Below, one piece after another: positions 38,537 through 47,207 of a stretch of DNA of 64,000 bases; positions within the stretch are counted from its first letter, which is position 1, and the number at the start of each line of letters is the position of its first letter. Source of the stretch: Paramagnetospirillum caucaseum (GTDB lineage Bacteria > Pseudomonadota > Alphaproteobacteria > Rhodospirillales > Magnetospirillaceae); assembly GCF_000342045.1 (NCBI RefSeq), contig NZ_AONQ01000012.1, forward strand, positions 1 through 64,000, in the 5' to 3' direction. A program made the translations under genes and the position numbers. Below the pieces are notes generated by a model, which worked only from the letters and a program-made list of their open reading frames with translations, did no database searches and had not been told where the DNA came from.

Positions 38537-39705
38537 TCTACCTCATCGCCGGCGAGCCGTCGGGCGACCTGCTGGGCGGACGGCTGATGGCGGCCTTGAA
38601 GGAACGCCTGGGCGACGGCGTCGCCTTCGCCGGCATCGGCGGCGAGAACATGCGGGCCGAAGGGCTGGCCTCGCTGTTTCCCATGACCGAATTGTCGGTG
38701 ATGGGCCTCGTCGAGGTGCTGCCGCGCATCCCCCGCATCCTGCGCCGGGTGGGCGAGACCATTTCCGATATCGAAATGAAACGGCCGGATGCCCTGATCA
38801 CCATCGATTCCTGGGGATTCAACGGCCGTATCCACGCGGGCCTGAAGAAGCGGGGCTCGAAGACCCCGCGCATCCACTACGTGGCGCCCATGGTGTGGGC
38901 CTGGAAGTCGGGACGCACCAGGACGCTCGCCCGCGTGCTGGACCTGCTGCTCACCCTGCTGCCCAACGAGCCGGCATGGTTCGAGAAGGAGGGGCTCAAG
39001 ACCCTGCATGTGGGCCATCCGGTGATCGAGGGACCGGCGGCCAAGGGCGACGGCGCCGCCTTCCGGGCCCGCCACGGCATCGCCCCCGGCGCCAGACTGC
39101 TCTGCGTGCTGCCCGGCAGCCGCCATTCCGAGACGGCCCGGCTGCTGGAACCGTTCGGCCAGACCATGGAAATCCTCGCCCGGCGTTTCCCCGGTCTGGC
39201 GGTGGTGGTGCCCACCGTCGAGACGGTGGCCGACGAGGTGTCCCAGGCGGTCAAGTCCTGGCCGCTGCCCACTCTCGTGGTTCGCGGGCCGGAGAAATAC
39301 GACGCCTTTGCCGCCTGCGACGCCGCTTTGGCGGCCTCGGGGACGGTGGCCCTGGAACTGGCCATGGCCCGGCTGCCGGCGGTGATCACCTACAAGGTGT
39401 CGCCGCTGTCGGCCTTCATCGCCACCCGCTTCCTGGGGCTCAGCCTCAAATTCGTCACCCTCGTCAACATCCTGGTCGACGAGGCGGTGATGCCGGAATT
39501 GCTCCAGGACGATTGCCGCCCTGACAGGCTGGCGGCGGCGGTGGAGCATCTGCTGACCGACGAGGCGGCCCGCGCCCTGCAGGCGGCCGGCGCCCGCCGC
39601 GCCCTGGAAAAGCTCGGCCTGGGCGGTGAAAGTCCGGGCCGGCGGGCCGCCGACGCGGTGATCGATTTCATCAGGCAACATAGGGAGCCGGACAATGACC
39701 GCTGA
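38530..39705 (+). CDS. lpxB: Lipid A disaccharide synthase
   Basis: The 391-residue GT19 glycosyltransferase condenses lipid X with UDP-diacyl-GlcN. Motifs are YLIAGEPSGDLLGGRLM, ITIDSWGFNGRI, YVAPMVWAWKSGR, CVLPGSRHSETARL and AASGTVALELAMARLP. The ATG lies inside the lpxI end. It overlaps the glyoxalase gene by 11 bases. Confidence 0.97.
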   Translation: MLIYLIAGEPSGDLLGGRLMAALKERLGDGVAFAGIGGENMRAEGLASLFPMTELSVMGLVEVLPRIPRILRRVGETISDIEMKRPDALITIDSWGFNGRIHAGLKKRGSKTPRIHYVAPMVWAWKSGRTRTLARVLDLLLTLLPNEPAWFEKEGLKTLHVGHPVIEGPAAKGDGAAFRARHGIAPGARLLCVLPGSRHSETARLLEPFGQTMEILARRFPGLAVVVPTVETVADEVSQAVKSWPLPTLVVRGPEKYDAFAACDAALAASGTVALELAMARLPAVITYKVSPLSAFIATRFLGLSLKFVTLVNILVDEAVMPELLQDDCRPDRLAAAVEHLLTDEAARALQAAGARRALEKLGLGGESPGRRAADAVIDFIRQHREPDNDR

Positions 39706-40090
39706 CTGGCGCTTTCTCCACACCATGATCCGGGTGGGCAACCTGGACCGCTCCATCGCCTTCTACACCAGCCTGCTGGGCATGAAGCTGCTGCGGCGCA
39801 CCGATTACCCCGAGGGACGCTTCACCCTGGCCTTCGTCGGCTATGGCGACGAGGCCTCCGGCACGGTGATCGAACTGACCCACAACTGGGACACAGAATC
39901 CTACGAGCTGGGCGGCGGTTTCGGCCATCTGGCGCTCGGCGTGCCCGACGCCTACAAGGCCTGCGCCGATCTGGAAGCGGCCGGCGCCAGGATCGTCCGC
40001 GCCCCCGGCCCCATGAAGCACGGCTCGACCGTCATCGCCTTCGTCGAGGACCCGGACGGCTACAAGATCGAGCTGATCCAGGCGAAGTGA
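39695..40090 (+). CDS. gloA: Lactoylglutathione lyase (glyoxalase I)
   Basis: This is a 131-residue vicinal-oxygen-chelate enzyme. It has HTMIRVGNLDRSIAFYTSLLGMKLLRR, the metal ligands H10 and E near VIELTHNWD, GHLALGVPDAY and FVEDPDGYKIELIQ. It isomerises the glutathione-methylglyoxal hemithioacetal. The overlap with lpxB suggests co-transcription at the end of the lipid A run, without an obvious functional link. Confidence 0.94.
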   Translation: MTADWRFLHTMIRVGNLDRSIAFYTSLLGMKLLRRTDYPEGRFTLAFVGYGDEASGTVIELTHNWDTESYELGGGFGHLALGVPDAYKACADLEAAGARIVRAPGPMKHGSTVIAFVEDPDGYKIELIQAK

Positions 40091-40172
40091 CCGCTACGCG
40101 AGCGGGCCACAGGCCCGTACCCGTCCGGGGCGATGCCACGAACCCACTTATTTTTATGAATCAAAGGGCGGT

Positions 40173-40216
40173 CTGGAGGCATTGCCTCCAGCCGGGAACC
40201 GGGGCTGAAGCCCCGG
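40173..40216. terminator. Double hairpin between gloA and trmFO
   Basis: CTGGAGGC-ATT-GCCTCCAG (40173-40191) and CCGGGGCT-GA-AGCCCCGG (40199-40216) are perfect 8-bp stems in the 133-base gap between convergent genes. Neither has a T-run. They may end both transcripts with help of Rho or protect the 3' ends. Confidence 0.55.
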
Positions 40217-40223
40217 AGCAGGT

Positions 40224-41567
40224 CTATTTCCGAATCGAATCGATCCAGGGAGTCAGCGCTTCGCGCGCCCGGTCGGCATAGAGCTTCTTGCGATCGCGGC
40301 CCTTGACGCGGCGGCCGCGGTCGTCGCGCTCGGGCGGCGGCGGGAACAGGCCGAAATTGATGTTCATGGGCTGATAGGTCTCGGCCTCGGCCCCGCCGGT
40401 GACGTGGTTGAGCAGGGCACCCAGCGCGGTGACGGCGGGCGGGCGGAACATCTCCTCGCCGCGCGCCTCGGCGGCGGCGAACAGGCCGGCCAGCAGGCCG
40501 ATGGCCGAGCTTTCCACATACCCCTCGCAGCCGGTGACCTGCCCGGCCAGACGCAGCCGGGGCTGGGCCTTGAGACGCAGGGTGCGGTCGAGGACACGCG
40601 GACCGTTGACGAAGGTGTTGCGGTGCAGGCCGCCCAGGCGGGCGAACTCGGCGTTCTCCAGGCCGGGAATGGCGCGGAAGACGCGGGCCTGCTCGCCATG
40701 GCGCAGCTTGGTCTGGAAGCCCACCAGATTGTACAGCGTGCCCAGCGCGTTGTCCTGGCGCAACTGCACCACGGCAAAGGGCTTGGGACCATTGGGATTG
40801 GTCAGGCCCACCGGCTTCATGGGACCGAAGGCCAGGGTATCCTTGCCGCGTTCGGCCATCACCTCGATGGGCAGGCAGCCCTCGAAATAGGGAGTGTCCT
40901 TCTCCCATTCGTGGAACGGCACCTTCTCGCCCTCGATCAGGGCGTCGATGAAGGCGTAGTACTGCTCCTTGTCCAGCGGGCAGTTGATGTAGTCCGAGCC
41001 GGTGCCCTTGTCGTAGCGCGACTGGAACCACGCCTTGGTGAAGTTGATGCTGTCCTTGGTGACGATGGGGGCGATGGCGTCGAAGAAGGCGAGCGAATCC
41101 TCGCCGGTCACGCCCTTCAGCGCCTCGGCCATGGCCGGCGAGGTCAGGGGGCCGGTGGCGATGACCACCTGTTCCCACTCCTCGGGCGGCAGGCCGGCCA
41201 CCTCCTCGCGGAGGATGGTGATGCGCGGGTGGGAGGAAAGCGCCGCCTGGACGCCCTGGGAAAAACCGTCGCGGTCCACCGCCAGGGCACCGCCGGCCGG
41301 AACCTTGTGGATATCGGCCTGGGCGAGGATCAGGGAGCCGGCGCGGCGCATCTCTTCGTGCAGCAGGCCGACGGCGTTGTAATCCGCATCGTCCGAGCGC
41401 AGCGAGTTGGAGCACACCAGCTCGGCCAGGCCATCGGTCTGATGGGCCGGGGTGGTGCGCACCGGGCGCATTTCATGGAGGATGACGGGGATGTCGGCCT
41501 GAGCGAGCTGCCAGGCGGCTTCCGACCCGGCAAGCCCGCCGCCGATCACATGGACGGTGCGGGTCAT
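40224..41567 (-). CDS. trmFO: tRNA uracil-5 methyltransferase TrmFO
   Basis: The 447-residue FAD/folate-dependent enzyme makes m5U54 in tRNA. It has the FAD motif [44 protein letters not shown], and the folate-side [21 protein letters not shown]-terminal sequence [16 protein letters not shown] is standard. Length fits. It is monocistronic, facing gloA. Confidence 0.97.
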   Translation of the reverse strand: MTRTVHVIGGGLAGSEAAWQLAQADIPVILHEMRPVRTTPAHQTDGLAELVCSNSLRSDDADYNAVGLLHEEMRRAGSLILAQADIHKVPAGGALAVDRDGFSQGVQAALSSHPRITILREEVAGLPPEEWEQVVIATGPLTSPAMAEALKGVTGEDSLAFFDAIAPIVTKDSINFTKAWFQSRYDKGTGSDYINCPLDKEQYYAFIDALIEGEKVPFHEWEKDTPYFEGCLPIEVMAERGKDTLAFGPMKPVGLTNPNGPKPFAVVQLRQDNALGTLYNLVGFQTKLRHGEQARVFRAIPGLENAEFARLGGLHRNTFVNGPRVLDRTLRLKAQPRLRLAGQVTGCEGYVESSAIGLLAGLFAAAEARGEEMFRPPAVTALGALLNHVTGGAEAETYQPMNINFGLFPPPPERDDRGRRVKGRDRKKLYADRAREALTPWIDSIRK

Positions 41568-41609
41568 GCCGACGGAGATAGAGGCTCGAAGGCCTCTTGT
41601 CCAGAAGCT

Positions 41610-41879
41610 TTACCGGATGGGATTCATGGACGCCACCATGTGGGCCAGGAACTGGGCGCCGCCGCCGCCGGAAACCGCCGCGATGGAGGAGGTGCCCGAT
41701 ACCGGTTTGGCGCCGCTGCCGTCGGCGGTGGTCTCCTTTTCCGCATCGGGAAGATCCAGGGGGCCGTAGCCGTAGGTGGACAGGGCCGAGGACGAACCCG
41801 ATTTCTCGATGGAATGGCTGCCGGCCTCGTCCTTCTTGTTGAGCAGGATGTGGGAGGCGGCGGAATTCAGGCTGATCAT
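41610..41879 (-). CDS. Small hypothetical protein
   Basis: The 89-residue protein, beginning MISLNSAASHILLNKKDEAG, is polar, with serine/glycine-rich middle and end (GGGGAQFLAHMVASMNPIR). No signal peptide or membrane helix is seen. A good site, GGAGAACC, precedes the ATG, and it lies between trmFO and a divergent gene, which supports it being real. I do not recognise the family. Confidence 0.6.
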   Translation of the reverse strand: MISLNSAASHILLNKKDEAGSHSIEKSGSSSALSTYGYGPLDLPDAEKETTADGSGAKPVSGTSSIAAVSGGGGAQFLAHMVASMNPIR

Positions 41880-42080
41880 GGTGGTTCTCCGGGCAGAGAG
41901 TTCGCCATTCCCGATGCACCCGCCATGCCAAATTCAGATCCGAGGATTTCCGCCATTTTTCTCGTCGGCAGGGCGGCAAAATCTGCCGGGGCGCCATGCC
42001 ACGAAGGACATTCCTTCCGGGCCGGGGATGGGGTATAAGCGTGCGCGAAGCCACCCCTTCGAGTGGGAAGAGAGACACCC

Positions 42081-42488
42081 ATGGCCAAGACCTATTACGT
42101 CGTCGGCGGCGAGTATGCCGATACCTCCTTTACCGTCATCGCCCCCGGCCATACCGAGGAGCGCTTCGGCCCCTTCGAGGAGCAGGAGGCTCATATCTGC
42201 TGGCGGGCGCTGACCGGCAAGTCGGTGGACAACGCCATGGTCCGCTACTTCATCCGCAGCACCGAGGACAGCGCCGCCGACCAGTGGTACGTGATGGGCG
42301 GCGAATACGCCGACACCACCTTCCAGGAGGTCACCGAGGGCCGCGTCCTGGAGGTGCACGGGCCGTTCTCCCGCAAGGAAGCCCTGGAGAAATGGCGCGA
42401 ACTGACCGGCAAATCGGTGGATTCCTGCCTGACCCGCTACGACCTGTTCACCGGCGAGGAACTGAAGCGCCGCAGCGTCAGGCCCTGA
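42081..42488 (+). CDS. Tandem DUF4170 protein
   Basis: The 135-residue protein is made of two similar units. Residues 4-65 run from TYYVVGGEYADTSF to WRALTGKSVDNAMVRYFI. Residues 72-133 run from QWYVMGGEYADTTF to WRELTGKSVDSCLTRYDL. Each is a DUF4170-type domain, usually found singly. The function is unknown. GGAAGAGAG precedes the ATG. It is 75 bases upstream of a ferredoxin-like gene on the same strand. Confidence 0.85.
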   Translation: MAKTYYVVGGEYADTSFTVIAPGHTEERFGPFEEQEAHICWRALTGKSVDNAMVRYFIRSTEDSAADQWYVMGGEYADTTFQEVTEGRVLEVHGPFSRKEALEKWRELTGKSVDSCLTRYDLFTGEELKRRSVRP

Positions 42489-42563
42489 GACGCATTAGCC
42501 TCTGGTCATCGGCCGGAGAAAGCGGTATTTCCTTACCGAATTCAGACGCCAGGGAGGTCGCAC

Positions 42564-42899
42564 GTGTCCCATTTCCCCAACAAGTATCATGCCTTCATCT
42601 GCACCCAGCGCCGCCCCGACGGCCATCCGCGCGGCTGCTGCACCAGCAAAGGCGGCGGCCAGCCGCTGTTCAACCGCCTGGCGGAGAAGGTGACCGAGAT
42701 GAACCTGTGGGAGAAGGGCGTCAGCGTCGCGTCGTCCAGCTGCCTGGGCTTCTGCAAGTTCGGCCCGCTGATGGTGGTCTACCCCGAAGGCATCTGGTAC
42801 AAGGCCGAAACGGTGGAGGACATCGACGAAATCGTGTCGTCCCACTTCGCCAACGACACGCCGGTCGAGCGCCTGATCGTCACGCCCAGCAAGGCGTAG
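42564..42899 (+). CDS. Thioredoxin-like 2Fe-2S ferredoxin
   Basis: The 111-residue protein resembles the thioredoxin-fold [2Fe-2S] ferredoxins related to NuoE. Probable ligands are C13, C25 or C26, C60 and C64 (SSCLGFCKFGPLMVVYPEGIWY). A role as soluble electron carrier or assembly protein is inferred. The start is GTG after AGGGAGGTCGCAC. It is followed 19 bases later by a terminator. Confidence 0.9.
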   Translation: MSHFPNKYHAFICTQRRPDGHPRGCCTSKGGGQPLFNRLAEKVTEMNLWEKGVSVASSSCLGFCKFGPLMVVYPEGIWYKAETVEDIDEIVSSHFANDTPVERLIVTPSKA

Positions 42900-42918
42900 G
42901 CGGTTCAACGGCCTGTCC

Positions 42919-42950
42919 AAAGCCCCTGGTCCCCCGGATCAGGGGCTTTT
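42919..42950. terminator. Bidirectional rho-independent terminator
   Basis: AAAGCCCCTG / CAGGGGCTTT is a 10-bp stem with an 11-base loop and T-run (TTTT) on the plus side. The distal arm overlaps the stop codon of the opposite-strand gene (42939-42941). Confidence 0.87.
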
Positions 42951-43262
42951 CGCTTCGATGAGGTCGGCGATCTTGCCCAGGCCGCCAGACAGCAGGCGGT
43001 GATCGGCGGATTCCACCAACACCCCCAGCAGCACCAGGGCGTCGTCGCTGAACAGGCCGAGGGCAGCCATGGCGGCGGTGAATCCGTCGGCCGCCAGGGA
43101 ATCCACCCCGGCGCGGAAGGCGCGGCGGCGTCCGCCCTTGGATTCCTGTTCCAGCAACTCGCCCAGCGCCTCCTCGGCGGGGCGCTTGCGATGGATTTGG
43201 AAGGCCAGGGCGCGCAGCAGGCGGACCTTGTCCTCGTCGTCGATGGTGTCTTGGCGGGCCAT
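42939..43262 (-). CDS. Hypothetical small helical protein
   Basis: The 107-residue protein begins MARQDTIDDEDKVRLLRAL. It is largely alpha-helical by composition, with a basic segment (GGRRRAFRAGVDS) and a hydrophobic stretch ALVLLGVLVESA too short for a confident membrane span. The family is not recognised. The start at 43262 is chosen over an arginine-rich extension to 43298. It is divergent from the rRNA methyltransferase gene. Confidence 0.6.
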   Translation of the reverse strand: MARQDTIDDEDKVRLLRALAFQIHRKRPAEEALGELLEQESKGGRRRAFRAGVDSLAADGFTAAMAALGLFSDDALVLLGVLVESADHRLLSGGLGKIADLIEAKSP

Positions 43263-43348
43263 GGGCCGCACCTTGGCCCGCCGCCGGGACCGAGTCAACG
43301 CTCAGCACGCCTCGACGCCCACATGCCGGTCATGCTACACCGCCCGCC

Positions 43349-44374
43349 ATGAACGATTCCAAGATCATCGACGCCCTGCTGCTGCCCTTCGAGCGCGACC
43401 TGCTGCCGCTGCCCGGCCGCGCCTTCCTGATGCGCGCCGAGCCCCACGAATCCCTGCGGGGCGAGTGGCGGAAGCGGCTGGTCTGCGAGCAGGGCTTCAA
43501 GCCCGTCTTCGACCGCCTGGCCGAGGCCGGGTTCGACACCGTTCCCCGCCTGGAGGGCCGCTTCGCCGCCGGCCTGGTGTTGCTGACCAAGCACAAGGCG
43601 GAAAACCGGGCCAACATGGCGCGGGCCTGGGACCTGCTGGAACCGGGCGGCGTGCTGGTCTGCTGCGGCGCCAACGCCCTGGGAGCGGCCAGCCACGAGC
43701 GCGAGGCGGAACGGGTGTTCGGCCTGGGCGGTTCGCTCGCCAAGCATCAGGCCCGCTGCTTCTGGATGGTGCGAGACGCCGGGGCGGCCCCCGCCGAATG
43801 CGCCGGATGGCTGTCCGCCGCGGCGCCCGGGCCGGTGGAGGGCTGCGATCTGGTGGCCCGCGCCGGCTGTTTCAGCGCCGACCATGTGGACAGGGGCTCG
43901 CGCCTGCTGATGGAATGCCTGCCCGACGGGCTGGCCGGGCGGGGGGCCGATTTGGGGGCGGGGTGGGGCTACCTGTCCGCCGGAATCCTGCGGCGCTACC
44001 CCGAGGTGACGGGCATCGACCTGTTCGAGGCGGAAGCCCTGGCGCTCGAGGATGCCCGAGCCAATCTGGCCGGTGAGATGCGCGCCGACTTTCACTGGGC
44101 CGACGTGGGGGCCGGATTGCCCAAATGCGAGCCTTACGACTGGATCGTCAGCAATCCGCCCTTCCACGAGGGGCGCAAGGCCGATCCCGCCATCGGCCAG
44201 GGCTTCATCACCGCCGCCTGGAAGGCCATCCGCCGGCGCGGCAAGTTCCTGCTGGTGGCCAACCGCAGCCTACCCTACGAGGCGGAACTGCGCCGCCGCT
44301 TCCGCGAGGTGACCCTGCTGCGCGAGGCCGAGGGCTTCAAGGTCTATCTGGCCAGCAACCGCCATGACAAGTAA
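43349..44374 (+). CDS. rsmC: rRNA guanine-N2 methyltransferase, RsmC type
   Basis: The 341-residue protein has two tandem methyltransferase-like domains. The N-terminal one is degenerate (residues 1-170). The C-terminal one has ADLGAGWGYLSAGILRRYP and the catalytic DWIVSNPPFHEGRKAD. This is the RsmC/RlmG architecture, methylating guanine in rRNA; RsmC (G1207) is the closest guess. No ribosome site is obvious at the ATG. Confidence 0.85.
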   Translation: MNDSKIIDALLLPFERDLLPLPGRAFLMRAEPHESLRGEWRKRLVCEQGFKPVFDRLAEAGFDTVPRLEGRFAAGLVLLTKHKAENRANMARAWDLLEPGGVLVCCGANALGAASHEREAERVFGLGGSLAKHQARCFWMVRDAGAAPAECAGWLSAAAPGPVEGCDLVARAGCFSADHVDRGSRLLMECLPDGLAGRGADLGAGWGYLSAGILRRYPEVTGIDLFEAEALALEDARANLAGEMRADFHWADVGAGLPKCEPYDWIVSNPPFHEGRKADPAIGQGFITAAWKAIRRRGKFLLVANRSLPYEAELRRRFREVTLLREAEGFKVYLASNRHDK

Positions 44375-44449
44375 GGACGGGCGGGCAGGATGCCCGCGCT
44401 CCGATGGATTTGGGGCGCGGCCGTCCCGGCCGTATTTCAGGAGTGTGAA

Positions 44450-45163
44450 ATGCGACTGATCCGCCTCATCGCCAATCTGGGCTACGGCAGCCAGCGCGAC
44501 GTCAAGGCCATGATCAAGGCCGGGCGCGTCACCCTGGCCGACGGCACGGTGCTGGACGATGGCGCCAGGGCGGCGCATCACGAGATCCAGGTGGACGGCG
44601 AGCCGCTGGACCCGGCGCCCGGCCTGGTGCTGATGCTCCACAAGCCCGAGGATTACACCTGCTCCACCTCGGATCCCGGGCGGATCGTCTACGAGTTGCT
44701 GCCCGAGCGCTTCATGCGCCGCAATCCCGTCGTCGCGCCGGTGGGGCGGCTGGACCGCGACAGCTCCGGCCTGCTGCTGCTGACCGACGACGGGCCGCTG
44801 TCGCACCGCATCACCTCGCCCAAGCGCCACGTGCCCAAGACCTACGAGGTCACCCTGGCCCGGCCGCTGAACGGGGAGGAGGGGGCCATCTTCGCCGCCG
44901 GCACCCTGATGCTGCGCTCGGAGACCACCCCTTTGGCCCCGGCCGAACTGGTGGTCACCGGCCCCCAGACGGCGCGCATCACCATCACCGAGGGCCGCTA
45001 CCATCAGGTCAAGCGCATGTTCGCCGCCGTGGGCAACCATGTGGAGCGCCTGCACCGCGCCGCCATCGGCGGGTTGTCCCTGGGTGACCTGCCGGAAGGG
45101 CGGTGGCGGTGTCTTACCCCGGACGAGATCGCCCTGGTGCTTGGGTCGTCAGGCTGTCCCTGA
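44450..45163 (+). CDS. rsuA: RsuA/RluB-family pseudouridine synthase
   Basis: The 237-residue enzyme has an S4 RNA-binding segment (residues 1-60) and the catalytic motif GRLDRDSSGLLLLTDDG with the active aspartate. KTYEVTL and ITEGRYHQVKRMFAAVGN follow. It probably modifies 16S U516 but could be another RsuA-class site. CAGGAG precedes the ATG. Its last 50 bases overlap the convergent CULT-domain gene. Confidence 0.88.
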   Translation: MRLIRLIANLGYGSQRDVKAMIKAGRVTLADGTVLDDGARAAHHEIQVDGEPLDPAPGLVLMLHKPEDYTCSTSDPGRIVYELLPERFMRRNPVVAPVGRLDRDSSGLLLLTDDGPLSHRITSPKRHVPKTYEVTLARPLNGEEGAIFAAGTLMLRSETTPLAPAELVVTGPQTARITITEGRYHQVKRMFAAVGNHVERLHRAAIGGLSLGDLPEGRWRCLTPDEIALVLGSSGCP

Positions 45164-45500
45164 TCAGGCCGAAGAAGATGCGGGGCTGGTCGGGACCTTC
45201 GTAGCGCCAGCCCAGGTGCAGGTCGCAGGCCCGGCAGGAGCACAGCCGCCAGAGATAGCCCCGGAACCAGGTGAACTGGCCGCTGGCGGCGCCCAGCGCG
45301 ATGGCGCCCGGCGCTTCCTTGAAGCATTGCACGCGGAAGACCATGCCGGCGGGGTTGAAGAAGACGTGCTCGAACCCGCCGTTGATGGCCATTTCCCAGC
45401 GCCCCCTGGTCACCGGGGCGCCGCAGCGGGCGCAAAAATACTCGATATCCCGTTCCCATGCCGCCGCTTCGGAATGGAGCGACGGCACGTCACGGGGCAT
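45114..45500 (-). CDS. CULT-domain (cereblon-type) protein
   Basis: The 128-residue protein consists essentially of one CULT domain, the ligand-binding domain of human cereblon. Zinc cysteines are the pairs C23/C26 (CARC) and C89/C92 (CRAC). The aromatic cage residues are W78, W84 and W98 (FTWFRGYLW, HLGWRYEG), with HVFFNPAGMVFRVQCF between. Spacing agrees with my recollection of the M. gryphiswaldense single-domain homologue. It should bind cyclic imides or uracil-like ligands; its cellular role is unknown. The ribosome site is weak and the start could be slightly downstream. Confidence 0.88.
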   Translation of the reverse strand: MPRDVPSLHSEAAAWERDIEYFCARCGAPVTRGRWEMAINGGFEHVFFNPAGMVFRVQCFKEAPGAIALGAASGQFTWFRGYLWRLCSCRACDLHLGWRYEGPDQPRIFFGLIRDSLTTQAPGRSRPG

Positions 45501-45517
45501 GGAGGCCCCGCATGGGC

Positions 45518-46021
45518 TCAGTGATGGGATTTGGGGCCTTCAACGATGCGGTCCATCAGGGCGAGCAGCACGCCGGACACCACGAACACCATGTGGATGC
45601 CGACCATCCAGGCCAGATTCTCCTTGTTCTGTCCCTCGACGTTCATGAACGCCTTGAGCAGATGGATGCCGGAAATGGCGACGATGGAGGCGATCAGCTT
45701 GAGTTTCAGCCCGCTGAAATCCACCTTGCCCATCCAGTCGGGGCGGTCCTCGCTATCGCCGGTGTCGATCTTGGACACGAAATTCTCGTAACCGGCGAAG
45801 ATCACCATCAGCAGCAGGTTGCCGGCCAGCGACATGTCGATCAGGGAGAGGACCAGCAGGATCATCTGGTTCTCGTTCATATCGAGAACGAGGGGCGCCA
45901 TGTGGATCAGTTCCTGGCAGAACTTGACCAGCAGCATGACCAGCGACAGCACCAGCCCCAGATAGAACGGGGCCATCACCCAGCGGCTGCGGAAAATCAG
46001 CTTTTCGAGAAAATGTTCCAT
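45518..46021 (-). CDS. YqhA/UPF0114 family membrane protein
   Basis: The 167-residue inner-membrane protein has about four helices (ending WMVGIHMVFVVSGVLLALMDRI) and the family pattern MEHFLEKLIFRSRWVMAPFYLGL, then LIDMSLAGNLLLMVIFAGYENFVSK. This is the TIGR00645/YqhA family of unknown function. It is 17 bases upstream (in transcription order) of the CULT gene, so the two may be co-transcribed. Confidence 0.9.
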   Translation of the reverse strand: MEHFLEKLIFRSRWVMAPFYLGLVLSLVMLLVKFCQELIHMAPLVLDMNENQMILLVLSLIDMSLAGNLLLMVIFAGYENFVSKIDTGDSEDRPDWMGKVDFSGLKLKLIASIVAISGIHLLKAFMNVEGQNKENLAWMVGIHMVFVVSGVLLALMDRIVEGPKSHH

Positions 46022-46108
46022 GGGCTCTGTCTCGACCTCGACGGGGTTGCCGGAGCAACATGGTTGCCCCGGACCCGGCTGTCAAATGCTGCGGCGCAAA
46101 AAGACGGC

Positions 46109-47098
46109 TTACGGGGTCAGGGTCGCGCCCAGGATATGCTCGCTCTTGTGCACCACATGGGCGCCCTTGCCGACGATCAGCGGATCGGGGAGGTGAACCA
46201 GGCCGCGGTCCTTGCCGGGATAGTCCAGCGAGTTGAGGAAATGGAGCATGCAGTTGAGCCGCGCCCGCTTCTTGTCGTCCGACTTGACGATGGTCCACGG
46301 CGCATCGGCGGTGTCGGTGTAGAAGAACATGGCCTCCTTGGCCTCGGTGTAATCGGCCCACTTGCCCAGTGACGCCTTGTCGATGGGCGACAGCTTCCAC
46401 TGCTTCAGCGGGTCCCGTTCCCGCGACCTGAAGCGGCGCAGCTGCTCGTCCTGGGTCACCGAGAACCAGTACTTGTAGAGCTTGATCCCCGAGCGGACCA
46501 GCATGCGCTCCACCTCAGGCGTCTGGCGCATGAATTCCAGGTATTCGGCGGGACTGCAAAAGCCCATCACCCGCTCGACGCCGGCCCGGTTGTACCAGGA
46601 GCGGTCGAAGAACACCATTTCGCCCGAGGTGGGCAGGTGCTGGACGTAGCGCTGGAAGAACCACTGGCCGCGCTCGATCTCGCTGGGCTTTTCCAGGGCG
46701 ACCACCCGGGCGGCGCGGGGGTTGAGATGCTCCATGAAGCGCTTGATGGTACCGCCCTTGCCGGCGGCGTCGCGGCCTTCGAACAGCAGCACGAATTTCT
46801 GGCCGGTGTCGCGGGCCCAGTGCTGGACCTTGAGAAGCTCGGCCTGGAGGGCGGCTTTCTTGGTTTCGTACTCGGCGCGACCCATGCGGCTCTTGTAGGG
46901 ATATTCCCCGGTCTCGAAGGCATGGCGCACCGCCTCGGGGTCGTGGCGCATTTCCGCCAGTTCGTGGCGGGCCTGGGCGGCGGGGTTGGCCGGCTTCGGG
47001 GTTTTCTTCCGGCTGGAAACGGTGGGAGACGCCGTCTCGGCCGGAGCAACCGGAACCGTTGTGGTGTCGGTCTTGATGGTGTTCCCGTCGTCGGCCAT
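46109..47098 (-). CDS. ppk2: Polyphosphate kinase 2
   Basis: The 329-residue enzyme transfers phosphate between polyphosphate and nucleotides. A low-complexity N-terminus (about 1-40, T/P/K-rich) precedes the Walker A loop FEGRDAAGKGGTIKRFMEHL. Then come RGQWFFQRYVQHLP, the Walker B-type MVFFDRSWYNRAGVE and YKYWFSVTQDEQLRRFRSRE. It is single-domain (class I). The ATG at 47098 follows AGAGGGGGA, better than codons upstream. Confidence 0.94.
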   Translation of the reverse strand: MADDGNTIKTDTTTVPVAPAETASPTVSSRKKTPKPANPAAQARHELAEMRHDPEAVRHAFETGEYPYKSRMGRAEYETKKAALQAELLKVQHWARDTGQKFVLLFEGRDAAGKGGTIKRFMEHLNPRAARVVALEKPSEIERGQWFFQRYVQHLPTSGEMVFFDRSWYNRAGVERVMGFCSPAEYLEFMRQTPEVERMLVRSGIKLYKYWFSVTQDEQLRRFRSRERDPLKQWKLSPIDKASLGKWADYTEAKEAMFFYTDTADAPWTIVKSDDKKRARLNCMLHFLNSLDYPGKDRGLVHLPDPLIVGKGAHVVHKSEHILGATLTP

Positions 47099-47207
47099 GC
47101 CGTCCCCCTCTGATTTTCGGTCCATCCGGGGAAATCCTAGGCGCTTTATGGTTGTCGTGTCCATGCCGCCAAGAAAATACGGTCACGGCCGACGCGGGAG
47201 GCTTTCC

